From: Delftia acidovorans
GTDB taxonomy: Bacteria > Pseudomonadota > Gammaproteobacteria > Burkholderiales > Burkholderiaceae_C
Assembly: GCA_031286585.1 (NCBI GenBank)
Contig: JAITUC010000049.1
Coordinates: 62,001-126,000 of the forward strand
Length of the DNA: 64,000 bases
Direction of reading: 5' to 3'
Each line of letters opens with the position of its first letter. Position 1 is the first letter of the stretch. The notes below the pieces were generated by a model that was not told the origin of the DNA, searched no databases, and saw only the letters and a program-made list of their open reading frames with translations. Position numbers and translations under genes: made by a program. Below are positions 31,626 to 39,598 of the stretch, one piece after another.

Positions 31626-33788
31626 ATGTTCGAAATGCATTCTTCCTTTTCCAGGGTTTCCAGCGCTCGCGCTGCCCAGTCCCTTTCCGTGCGGCTGAGC
31701 CCGCTGGCCCTGGCCTGCGCCTTCATCTGCCTGCCAGCGCAGGCCCAAATGCAAACACAGGCGCAAACGCCAACGCTCCCATCCACCGCCCTGCCCGAAG
31801 TCCAGGTCACCGGCCAGGCCGAACGCATCGGCCAGCAACTGGCCCAGCCTGCGCGCTCTGCCAGCCATACCGGCGTCTCCAACCAGGAAGTGCCGGCCAG
31901 CGTGGACGGCGTCTCTGCCGAGCAGATGCAGGAGCGCGGCGACTACGCCCTGGTGGACGCCGTCACACGCACCGTGGGCCTGACCGCCAGCAGCACGCCG
32001 GGCAATGGCGGCCTGTCCTTCAGCAGCCGCGGCTTTGCGGGTGTGAATTCCGTGGGCGTGGCCGAAGACGGCATGGTGCTGGGCGTGGCCGCTGGCACCA
32101 CGGCCTATCCGGGTGACAGCTGGGGCTACGAGCGCATCGATGTGCTGCGTGGACCGGCCTCGCTGATGTATGGCAGCGGCACCATGGGCGCCACGGTCAA
32201 CGCCATCCGCAAGCAGCCCAGCCGCACCAGCTCGGCCGAGGTGCTGGTGGGCGCGGGCACGGACGACACGCTGCGCCTGGGCCTGGGCGTGACCGGCGCC
32301 CTGGGCGCCTATGCCAGCTACCGCATCGACAGCTACACCGCGCGCAGCGCAGGCGAGCGTGATCTGGACCAGTCGCGCAACGGCAAGTTCATGAGCACGC
32401 TGCGCTTCGAGCCCACGAGCGACCTGCAGATCGACCTGATCGCCGACCGCAGTGTGCAAAAGCCCAGCCGCTACTGGGGCACGCCGGGCCTGGATGGCAA
32501 GGTGGTGGAGTCGCTGCGCGACCGCAACTACAACGCCGAAGACAGCGTGCTGCGCTATGCCGACGAGCGCCTGCGCGCCAAGGTGCAATGGAAAGCCAAT
32601 GACTGGCTGACGGTGCGCAACGAGCTGTACCACGTGAAGTCCGACCGCCACTGGCGCAACATCGAGTCCTACGCGCTCAACCCCGCCACCTGGACCGTGG
32701 GCCGCTCCGACTACCTGGAAATCCTGCACGACCTGGAGCAGACCGGCAACCGCCTGGGCCTGAACGTGGACCGGGGCTCGCACAGGATCGCCATGGGCTG
32801 GGAGGCCGCGCGCATCAACCTGCGGCTGTCCAACAACTCGCCCTATGGCGGCTCGTCCACGGTCTCGGCCTGGGACCCTGTGCACGGCAACTGGGCCAGC
32901 CCCGATCTCACGGCCGCCAAGACGGAAACCGGCGTGACCCAGCATGCCCTGTACCTGGAGGATGCCTGGCGCATCAGCAACCGCTGGCTGGCCATGGCCG
33001 GCCTGCGCCGCGATGTCTACGACTTTGCCAGCCACTCCCTGGTGGGGGGCACGGACTTCAACAAGACGCTGGCCGCCACGTCCTGGCGCCTGGGCCTGAC
33101 CTATGAGCTGGCCCGCAACACCCATGTCTACGGCCAGATCAGCTCCGGCCACGATCCCGTCAACAGCCTGATATCGCTGAACCTGGCCAACACCGCCTAT
33201 GCCCTGAGCAAGGGCCGCCAGGCCGAGATCGGCATCAAGCAGCAGGTGGCTGGCGGGCGCGGTGAGTGGACGCTGGCCGTGTTCGACATCAAGAAAGACG
33301 ACATCATCACGCGCGATCCGGACCGCCCGGCCATCTCCATCCAGGGCGGCAGCCAGTCCTCGCGCGGGGCGGAAGCCACCGCCACCTTCCAGGCCACGCC
33401 TGCCCTGCGCCTGGAGGGCAATCTGTCGTACGTGGATGCCCAGTTCGACAAGCTCATCGAGGCTGGCGGCAACCGCGCAGGCAACCGTCCGCAGAACGTG
33501 GCCAAGACCACGGCCAACCTCTGGGGCCACTACCGCGTGGGCGCCTGGCAGGCCTCGCTGGGCCTGCGCTACGTGGGTGACCGCTTTGCCAACAACGCGA
33601 ACACCGTGACCCTGCCCTCCTACACCGTGGCGGACGCCGCGCTGAGCTGGCAGATGGACCAGCGCACCACGCTGAGCCTGATCGGCCGCAACCTGGCCGA
33701 CAAGGTCTATGTGGGATCGAGCTACGGCAGCCAGTTCCTGGTCGGCCAGGGCCGCCGCTTCGAGATCGCGGCCCATATCCGGTTCTGA
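31626..33788 (+). CDS. btuB: BtuB-type TonB-dependent receptor for cobalamin
   Basis: A 720-residue outer-membrane receptor. A signal peptide ends at PAQAQ (about residue 40). A TonB box-like LPEVQVTGQ precedes the plug domain (about 65-190: SFSSRGFAGVNSVGVAEDGM and ERIDVLRGPASLMYGSGTMG). The barrel closes with Phe (EIAAHIRF). Family resemblance is to siderophore-type receptors; the cobalamin role rests on the upstream B12 riboswitch and the downstream btuFCD genes. The start could also be the ATG at 31635. The TGA overlaps the BtuF ATG by one base, so translation is coupled. Confidence 0.85.
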   Translation: MFEMHSSFSRVSSARAAQSLSVRLSPLALACAFICLPAQAQMQTQAQTPTLPSTALPEVQVTGQAERIGQQLAQPARSASHTGVSNQEVPASVDGVSAEQMQERGDYALVDAVTRTVGLTASSTPGNGGLSFSSRGFAGVNSVGVAEDGMVLGVAAGTTAYPGDSWGYERIDVLRGPASLMYGSGTMGATVNAIRKQPSRTSSAEVLVGAGTDDTLRLGLGVTGALGAYASYRIDSYTARSAGERDLDQSRNGKFMSTLRFEPTSDLQIDLIADRSVQKPSRYWGTPGLDGKVVESLRDRNYNAEDSVLRYADERLRAKVQWKANDWLTVRNELYHVKSDRHWRNIESYALNPATWTVGRSDYLEILHDLEQTGNRLGLNVDRGSHRIAMGWEAARINLRLSNNSPYGGSSTVSAWDPVHGNWASPDLTAAKTETGVTQHALYLEDAWRISNRWLAMAGLRRDVYDFASHSLVGGTDFNKTLAATSWRLGLTYELARNTHVYGQISSGHDPVNSLISLNLANTAYALSKGRQAEIGIKQQVAGGRGEWTLAVFDIKKDDIITRDPDRPAISIQGGSQSSRGAEATATFQATPALRLEGNLSYVDAQFDKLIEAGGNRAGNRPQNVAKTTANLWGHYRVGAWQASLGLRYVGDRFANNANTVTLPSYTVADAALSWQMDQRTTLSLIGRNLADKVYVGSSYGSQFLVGQGRRFEIAAHIRF

Positions 33789-34840
33789 TGGCCATGGCGC
33801 GCTGCAAAAACCTCCACAGCCTCCACGGCCTCTGCGCTGGCGCCCTGGCGGCCACCCTGCTGCTGGCCGGCTGCTCGCGCAGCGATTCGGGAAGCACCAG
33901 TGAACTGCCGGCACCGGCTGCCGCACCGCAGGCGGCCGTGACCGTCAATGTCTGCGGCAGCCCCGTGACCTACGCCAGCACACCGCTGCGCGCCGTGACC
34001 CATGACGTGAACATCACCGAGATGTTCCTCTTCCTGGGCCTGGGCGACCGGCTGGTGGGCTACAGCGGCATCACGCAGGCCAAGCAGATCAACCCGGCCT
34101 TCCAGGCCCAGCTGGCCCGCGTGCCGCGGCTGGCGGAGCGCGAGATGAACCTGGAGGCCATCCTGGGCGCCTCGGCCGACTTCGTCTTCGGCGGCTGGAG
34201 CTACGGCTTCCGCCAGGGCCAGGTCACGCCCGAGGTGCTGCAGCGCCACGGCATTGCCTCGTACGTGCTGTCCGAATCCTGCATCCGCGTGGGACCGCGA
34301 AGCCCGGTGGCGCTGGAAGACGGCCTGACCGACCTGCGCAACCTGGGCCGCATCTTCCGCATCGACGCCCAGGCCGAACAGCTGGCGCAGGGCCTGGAGC
34401 GCGAACTCAAGGACTTGCGCGAGCGCATGCAGGGCGTGCGGCAGCGGCCTGGGGTCTTCGTCTACGACAGCGGCCAGGACATCCCCGTGACCGTGGGCCG
34501 CTACGGCATGCCGCAGGCCATGATCGAGGAAGCGGGCGGGCGCAACATCTTCGACGACATTCCCAGCAACTGGCCCGCAGGCAACTGGGAGGACGTGGTG
34601 CAGCGCAACCCGCAGTGGATCGTCATCATCGACTACGGCCAGCCCCATGCGCAGGGCAAGATCGACTTCCTGCTGGCCAAGCCCGAGCTGGCCGGCGTCG
34701 ATGCCATCCGGGAGAAGCGGTTTTTCGTGATGACCTATGCCGAGGCCACGCCCGGCCCGCGCAATATTGCGCGGACCCGTGCCCTGGCGCAGGCCCTGCA
34801 CCCCGACCGCATGCCGGCGCCCAGCCATGCGGCCAACTGA
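33788..34840 (+). CDS. btuF: BtuF-like cobalamin-binding lipoprotein
   Basis: The 350-residue protein is a periplasmic helical-backbone binding protein of the BtuF/FepB group. The lipobox LLAGC near residue 28 makes it a lipoprotein. Landmarks are RAVTHDVNITEMFLFLGLGDRLVGYSG near residue 70 and EAGGRNIFDDIPSNWP near 245, typical of the two lobes. It would deliver B12 to the BtuC/BtuD permease encoded next. Its end overlaps the permease gene by 14 bases. The ligand call comes from context: riboswitch, receptor and ABC partners in one run. Confidence 0.84.
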   Translation: MAMARCKNLHSLHGLCAGALAATLLLAGCSRSDSGSTSELPAPAAAPQAAVTVNVCGSPVTYASTPLRAVTHDVNITEMFLFLGLGDRLVGYSGITQAKQINPAFQAQLARVPRLAEREMNLEAILGASADFVFGGWSYGFRQGQVTPEVLQRHGIASYVLSESCIRVGPRSPVALEDGLTDLRNLGRIFRIDAQAEQLAQGLERELKDLRERMQGVRQRPGVFVYDSGQDIPVTVGRYGMPQAMIEEAGGRNIFDDIPSNWPAGNWEDVVQRNPQWIVIIDYGQPHAQGKIDFLLAKPELAGVDAIREKRFFVMTYAEATPGPRNIARTRALAQALHPDRMPAPSHAAN

Positions 34841-35912
34841 CTCCCGCTGGCCCAGGCGCCCGGGCGCCGCCCGCCTCTGGTGCCTGCTGCTGTTCGCGGC
34901 CCTGCTGCTGGTGATGACGCTGGCCATCACCTGGGGGCCTGTGGACATGCCGGCCGGCACGGTCTGGCGCATTGCCTGGAGCCGGCTGCTGCAGGCGCTG
35001 GGCATGCAGCAGCCGCCGCTGGAGGGCATCACGCCGCAGCACCAGCAGATCGTCTGGCTGATCCGCATGCCGCGCGTGCTGCTGGCGGCCCTGGTGGGCG
35101 CGGGGCTTGCCGTGGTGGGCACGATCATGCAGGCCATGGTGCGCAATCCGCTGGCCGATCCCTATCTGTTGGGCGTGTCCTCGGGTGCGTCGGTGGGCGC
35201 CGTGGCCGTGCTGGCCTTCGGTGCGCTGGCCTCCGCAGGCATGTACGCCCTCACGGCCGGGGCCTTTGCCGGGGCGCTGGCGGCCACCGTCGCCGTCTAT
35301 CTGCTGGCGCGCTCCCAGGGCCGCATCCATGCCACGCGGCTGATCCTGGGTGGCGTGGCCATCGGCTATGTGCTGGCGGGCGTGACCAGCCTGATCACCC
35401 TGTCATCGGGCCAGCGCGACCTGGCCAATGCCCTGCTGACCTGGACGCTGGGCAGCCTGGCGGGCACGCAGTGGGAGGAGTTGGGCATTCCCGCCGCCGT
35501 GCTGGCCGCAGGCCTGCTCTGGCTGGGGCTGCAGACGCGCCCGCTCAACGCCCTGCTGGCCGGTGACGAGGCTGCCGCCACGCTGGGCGTGGACACGGCG
35601 CGGCTGCGGCGCGCATTGTTCCTGGTGGTGTCGCTGCTCACGGGCACCATGGTGGCGGTCAGCGGCGCCATTGGCTTTGTGGGGCTCATCGTGCCGCACG
35701 CCGCGCGCATGCTGGTGGGCACGGACCACCGGCGCGTGCTGCCCGTGGCCGCCCTGGCCGGCGCCCTGCTGCTGGTGCTGGTGGATCTTGTCGCGCGCAC
35801 GGCCTTTGCGCCCATGGAACTGCCCGTGGGCGTGATCACCTCGCTGATCGGCGGCCCCTTCTTCGTCTGGATGCTGGTGCGCCAGCCGGTGCAGGAAGGG
35901 CGCGGCCCATGA
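34827..35912 (+). CDS. btuC: BtuC-like FecCD-family ABC permease
   Basis: A 361-residue permease with about ten hydrophobic helices. The family signature MPRVLLAALVGAGLAVVGTI appears near residue 80, then NPLADPYLLGVSSGASVGA, and late in the protein GAIGFVGLIVPHAARMLVG. It forms the inner-membrane channel for B12 together with BtuD. The start at 34827 is chosen because it fits the overlap with btuF (14 bases) and begins just before the first membrane segment; an upstream in-frame start would overlap far into btuF. The stop overlaps the btuD ATG. Confidence 0.9.
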   Translation: MRPTDSRWPRRPGAARLWCLLLFAALLLVMTLAITWGPVDMPAGTVWRIAWSRLLQALGMQQPPLEGITPQHQQIVWLIRMPRVLLAALVGAGLAVVGTIMQAMVRNPLADPYLLGVSSGASVGAVAVLAFGALASAGMYALTAGAFAGALAATVAVYLLARSQGRIHATRLILGGVAIGYVLAGVTSLITLSSGQRDLANALLTWTLGSLAGTQWEELGIPAAVLAAGLLWLGLQTRPLNALLAGDEAAATLGVDTARLRRALFLVVSLLTGTMVAVSGAIGFVGLIVPHAARMLVGTDHRRVLPVAALAGALLLVLVDLVARTAFAPMELPVGVITSLIGGPFFVWMLVRQPVQEGRGP

Positions 35913-36712
35913 AGCTGCAAGCCCAGGACCTTTGCTGGAGCGCCGACGCCCGGCGTGCCGACGCCCGGCGTGCCGACGCCCGGCGCATCGTGGACCAGGC
36001 CAGCCTGACCCTGCACAGCGGCGAATGCGTGGGGCTCATCGGCCCCAACGGCAGCGGCAAATCCACCCTGCTGCGCATGCTCTACCGCGTATTGCGGCCC
36101 GACGCAGGCTGCGTGCTGCTGAACCAGCGCGACATCCGGGACATGACGGCCCGCGACTTCGCGGCCCAGGTCTCGGTCCTGGCGCAGGAGGCGCCCCAGA
36201 GCTTCGACTTCACCGTGCGCGAAGCCGTGATGATGGGCCGCATCCCCCACCAGTCGCCCTGGGCTGGCGACAGCGCCGAGGACCTGGCCTGCATGCGGCA
36301 GGCGCTGGACCAGGTGAATGCCTTGGCGCTGGAGGAGCGGCGTTTCTCCAGCCTGTCCGGCGGCGAAAAGCAGCGCGTGCTCGTAGCCCGGGCGCTGGCC
36401 CAGCAGCCTCGGCTGATGCTGCTGGACGAGCCCACCAACCACCTGGACATACGCCACCAGCTGGAGTTGATGGGCCTGGTGCGCAGGCTGCAGATCAGCA
36501 GCATCGTCGCCCTGCACGATCTCAACATCGCCGCCCACTACTGCGACCGCCTCTATCTCATGGAACAGGGCCGCATCGTCGCCCATGGCACACCGGCGCA
36601 GGTGCTGACCCCGGCCACCATCGGCCAGGTCTATGGCGTGGCTGCCGAGGTGGACACCCATGCCGCCACCGGCCGGCTGCGCATCAGCTTCATTCCCGAT
36701 GAACTCCTCTGA
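35909..36712 (+). CDS. btuD: BtuD-like ABC transporter ATP-binding protein
   Basis: The 267-residue ATPase energises the permease. Walker A is GPNGSGKST (K51), the signature is LSGGEKQRV, and Walker B is LMLLDEPTNHLD, followed by the switch His in LHDLN. The layout matches FecE/BtuD/HemV-type importers. Near the N-terminus, residues 12-26 are a threefold ADARR repeat from a 15-base DNA repeat; this lies just before the first strand and is not a normal part of the fold. The start ATG overlaps the btuC stop (ATGA). Confidence 0.9.
   Translation: MKLQAQDLCWSADARRADARRADARRIVDQASLTLHSGECVGLIGPNGSGKSTLLRMLYRVLRPDAGCVLLNQRDIRDMTARDFAAQVSVLAQEAPQSFDFTVREAVMMGRIPHQSPWAGDSAEDLACMRQALDQVNALALEERRFSSLSGGEKQRVLVARALAQQPRLMLLDEPTNHLDIRHQLELMGLVRRLQISSIVALHDLNIAAHYCDRLYLMEQGRIVAHGTPAQVLTPATIGQVYGVAAEVDTHAATGRLRISFIPDELL
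35942..35986 (+). repeat. three tandem 15-bp repeats inside btuD
   Basis: Units at 35942-35956, 35957-35971 and 35972-35986 are identical except for the last base of the third (GCCGACGCCCGGCGT). Each encodes ADARR. Because the unit is a multiple of three, copy-number change would not break the reading frame. Confidence 0.93.
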
Positions 36713-37481
36713 AACATCCCTCCCCTCCGGGCCTGATGCCGTGATCGTGCTGGGCCGTGGCGGCACCGGTGCCGCCTCGCGCCAAAGCCTGATCGAGCTG
36801 GCCGATGCCTTGCGCCCGGCGCTGGAGCCGGGCAGCAAGGTCGTCACCGCCTTTGTGGATAAGGCCGCGCCCTCGTTGCCCCAGGTGCTGCAGCAGTGCC
36901 TGCCGGCCCGCTCCATCGTCGTGCTGCCCCTGTTCTCGCCCGACGAGCCTGCCCTGCTGCGCTGGCTGCACAAGCTGGCCATGCGCTGGCGCTCGCAACT
37001 GCCGGACCAGACCGTGCAGGTGCGGTTTGCCGACAACCTGCTGGGCGCTGCCGACATGCCCGCGCTGCTGCTGTCGCAGATGGCCCAGGCCCTGCTGGCC
37101 CCCGACATGGCCGAGACCGCTGGCGACCACTGGCAGCACGATCCCCTGGCCTGGTCCGAGGTTCCCAACCACCAGCACCACGCCCTGGTCTGCACGGGGC
37201 CCCGCTGCACGGCACTGGGCGCCGTGGCCGTCTGGCAAAGCCTGGGTGAAGCCGTGCAGGCCAGCAGCGAACTGCGCGCGAAGCTGCGCCTGCTGCAGAC
37301 CAGCTGCCAGTACCCCTGCAACCATGGACCGCTGGCCATCGTCTATCCGGACGGTGTCTGGTATGGGCGGCTGACGGCCGGGAATGCGGCCCAGGTGGTG
37401 GAGGCCCATGTGCTTTCGCGGCAGGTTTGCGCGGAGCACCACGTGCACGGGCCCGTGGATCTGGCGCCGCAGTCATCGTGA
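36699..37481 (+). CDS. CbiX-like domain fused to [2Fe-2S] ferredoxin
   Basis: The 260-residue protein ends the B12 uptake operon. Residues 1-120 resemble the CbiX/SirB chelatase fold, but the usual catalytic His of the HGSR motif is Arg here (VIVLGRGGTG), and I find no replacement His in the second metal site. Residues 155-245 carry a thioredoxin-like [2Fe-2S] ferredoxin (VCTGPRC, SCQYPC, then GPLAIVYPDGVWYGRL, four cysteines). The start at 36699 overlaps the btuD stop; an earlier in-frame start exists. Function is probably cobalt or cobalamin-related, but whether it still chelates is unclear. Confidence 0.75.
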   Translation: MNSSETSLPSGPDAVIVLGRGGTGAASRQSLIELADALRPALEPGSKVVTAFVDKAAPSLPQVLQQCLPARSIVVLPLFSPDEPALLRWLHKLAMRWRSQLPDQTVQVRFADNLLGAADMPALLLSQMAQALLAPDMAETAGDHWQHDPLAWSEVPNHQHHALVCTGPRCTALGAVAVWQSLGEAVQASSELRAKLRLLQTSCQYPCNHGPLAIVYPDGVWYGRLTAGNAAQVVEAHVLSRQVCAEHHVHGPVDLAPQSS

Positions 37482-37485
37482 TGCC

Positions 37486-38424
37486 TCAGGGCTGCGCCGC
37501 CCCCAGCGCCGTCTCCAGTTCCGCCAGCCTCACCGCCACAAAATCCCGCAGCGCACGCACCAGCGGCGTGAACTGCCTGCGCGTGGGCGCGACCAGGTAG
37601 AGCGGCACGCGCTCGGTCGTCCAGCCGGCGCACAGCGCGATCAGCCGGCCCCGGGCCAGGTCCTCGGCCACATCGAAATACGACTTGTAGGCAATGCCCC
37701 GCCCTGCCACGGCCCACCGCCGCACGGCATCACCGTCATTGGCCACATTGCGGCCGTGAACGCGGACATGAACGGGCTCCGGCGGCTCCGCCCCCTGCCC
37801 TGCCGGCCAGAAGGTCCAGCGGTCATGCACTTCCTCGCCCAGCATGAAGCACAGGCAGTCATGGCCGGCCAAATCGTGGGGCGTTGCGGGGGCGCCGCGT
37901 TCCTGCAGATAGGCCGGCGCGGCGCATAGCACGCGGCGGTGCGTATCCGAAAGGGGCAAGGCCACCAGGCTGGAATCCTGCGGCCTGCCGTACCGAAAGG
38001 CTGCATCCACGGGCTCGCTGTAGACATTGGCCACGCGGTCGGACAGGTGCAGCCGCAGGTCCACGCCCGCGTGCAGGCGCTGGAACTCATCCAGCCAAGG
38101 CATGAGCACATTGCGGCCCAGGTCGGAGGGGGCGGCCAGCTGCAGCGTGCCGCGCAGCGCGGCCTGGCCGCCCGCCAGCTGATCGCGCACCTGGCGCAGG
38201 CCGGCCAGCGCGGGGCGGCAGTGCTCCAGAAACAACTCGCCATCCTGCGTGAGCCGCAGGCTGCGCGTGGAGCGCACGAACAGGGTCACGCCCAGCTCGG
38301 CCTCCAGGCGCTTGAGCGCTGCGCTGGCCGCCGCTGGCGTGAGGTCCAGGGCACGCGCCGTGGCCGAGAGGCTGCCGCTGTCTGCGGTGCGCACGAAGAT
38401 ATCCAGGTCCTGCAGGCTTTTCAT
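37486..38424 (-). CDS. LysR-family transcriptional regulator
   Basis: The 312-residue regulator has the LysR winged helix-turn-helix at residues 1-60 (DLDIFVRTADSGSLSATARA, PAAASAALKRLEAELG), then the inducer-binding domain of two alpha/beta lobes. It is encoded divergently from the oxidoreductase at 38551, with an operator-like palindrome array between them, so it most likely controls that gene and itself. It is convergent with the end of the B12 operon (four bases apart). Its inducer is unknown. Confidence 0.88.
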   Translation of the reverse strand: MKSLQDLDIFVRTADSGSLSATARALDLTPAAASAALKRLEAELGVTLFVRSTRSLRLTQDGELFLEHCRPALAGLRQVRDQLAGGQAALRGTLQLAAPSDLGRNVLMPWLDEFQRLHAGVDLRLHLSDRVANVYSEPVDAAFRYGRPQDSSLVALPLSDTHRRVLCAAPAYLQERGAPATPHDLAGHDCLCFMLGEEVHDRWTFWPAGQGAEPPEPVHVRVHGRNVANDGDAVRRWAVAGRGIAYKSYFDVAEDLARGRLIALCAGWTTERVPLYLVAPTRRQFTPLVRALRDFVAVRLAELETALGAAQP

Positions 38425-38445
38425 GGAGGTCGCCGGGCTTTGATT

Positions 38446-38474
38446 TTCAAAAAATATTTGAATCTTAGTTCAAA
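38446..38474. promoter_or_regulatory. LysR operator candidate (alternating TTCAAA/TTTGAA half-sites)
   Basis: TTCAAA (38446), TTTGAA (38457) and TTCAAA (38469) alternate, making two overlapping palindromes of 17 and 18 bases. They lie in the intergenic gap of the LysR gene and its divergent oxidoreductase, the usual place for an activator site with an autoregulatory site. Inference from symmetry and position. Confidence 0.6.
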
Positions 38475-38550
38475 GGAAAAGCCATTTAACAAAATCCCTA
38501 TCAAGGACAAGATGGCGACATCTTCTTTCCACTCCTTGCAGGACACCCGC

Positions 38551-39573
38551 ATGAAAGCCGTCGGTTACCAAAGCGCCCATTCCATAGACCATCCCGAGTC
38601 CCTGCTCGACATCACGCTGCCCGAGCCGGTGGCCCGGGGGCGCGACCTGCTGGTCGAGGTCAAGGCCGTGTCCGTCAACCCCGTGGACACCAAGGTGCGC
38701 GGCAGCGCCTCGCGCAGCGCGGACGGCCCTGAATACAAGGTACTGGGCTGGGACGCCAGCGGCATCGTGCGCGCCGTGGGCCCCGAGGTCACGCTGTTCC
38801 AACCCGGCGACCGTGTCTGGTACGCGGGATCGATTGCGCGCCAGGGCACGAACAGCGAACTGCATCTGGTGGACGAGCGCATCGCCGGCCATGCCCCGCA
38901 ATCGCTGGACTTTGCCGAGGCTGCCGCCCTGCCGCTGACGGCCATCACGGCCTGGGAGATGCTGTTCGACCGCCTGGGCGTGGCCCCAGGCAAGCAGCCC
39001 AGCCGCAAAAGCCTGCTCATCATTGGCGCGGCGGGGGGCGTGGGCTCCATCCTGACCCAGCTGGCGACCCGCCTGACCAGCCTGACCGTGATCGGCACGG
39101 CCTCGCGGCCCGAGACCCGGTCGTGGGTGCGCGAACTGGGTGCCCACCATGTGATCGACCACAGCCTGCCGCTGGCCGAGGAGTTGCGCCGCATCGGCCA
39201 CCCCGCGGTGGACTACATCGTCAGCCTGACGCAGACCGACGCCCACCTGCCCCAGATCGTCGAGGCCATCGCACCGCAGGGCAAATTCGGCCTGATCGAC
39301 GACCCGGCCTCGCTGGACGCCACGCTGTTCAAGCGCAAGGCGGTCTCCATCCACTGGGAGCTGATGTTCACGCGCTCGCTGTTCGGCACGGACGACATGA
39401 TCGGCCAGCACCATCTGCTGAACGAAGTCGCGGCCCTGGTCGATGCCGGTCTCATCCGCACCACGCTGGACCAGCGCATGGGCCCCATCAACGCCGCCAA
39501 CCTGCGCCGCGCCCATGCGCTGATCGAGTCCGGCAAGGCGCGCGGCAAGCTGGTGCTCGAAGGCTGGGCATAA
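38551..39573 (+). CDS. zinc-less quinone oxidoreductase / MDR-type alcohol dehydrogenase
   Basis: A 340-residue medium-chain dehydrogenase/reductase. The N-terminal GroES-like domain (1-140) contains VLGWDASGIVRAVGPEV and the Rossmann domain (about 145-300) has GAAGGVGS for NADPH binding. The four-Cys structural-zinc loop is absent, as in the zinc-binding alcohol dehydrogenase/quinone-oxidoreductase subfamily. It probably reduces quinones or activated alkenes with NADPH. I use the ATG at 38551 since GGAC lies upstream and the MKAVGYQ start fits the family; a 13-codon longer start (38512) is possible. Regulated by the divergent LysR gene. Confidence 0.83.
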   Translation: MKAVGYQSAHSIDHPESLLDITLPEPVARGRDLLVEVKAVSVNPVDTKVRGSASRSADGPEYKVLGWDASGIVRAVGPEVTLFQPGDRVWYAGSIARQGTNSELHLVDERIAGHAPQSLDFAEAAALPLTAITAWEMLFDRLGVAPGKQPSRKSLLIIGAAGGVGSILTQLATRLTSLTVIGTASRPETRSWVRELGAHHVIDHSLPLAEELRRIGHPAVDYIVSLTQTDAHLPQIVEAIAPQGKFGLIDDPASLDATLFKRKAVSIHWELMFTRSLFGTDDMIGQHHLLNEVAALVDAGLIRTTLDQRMGPINAANLRRAHALIESGKARGKLVLEGWA

Positions 39574-39598
39574 GGCCTTGGGCGGTGGCAACCGTAGT

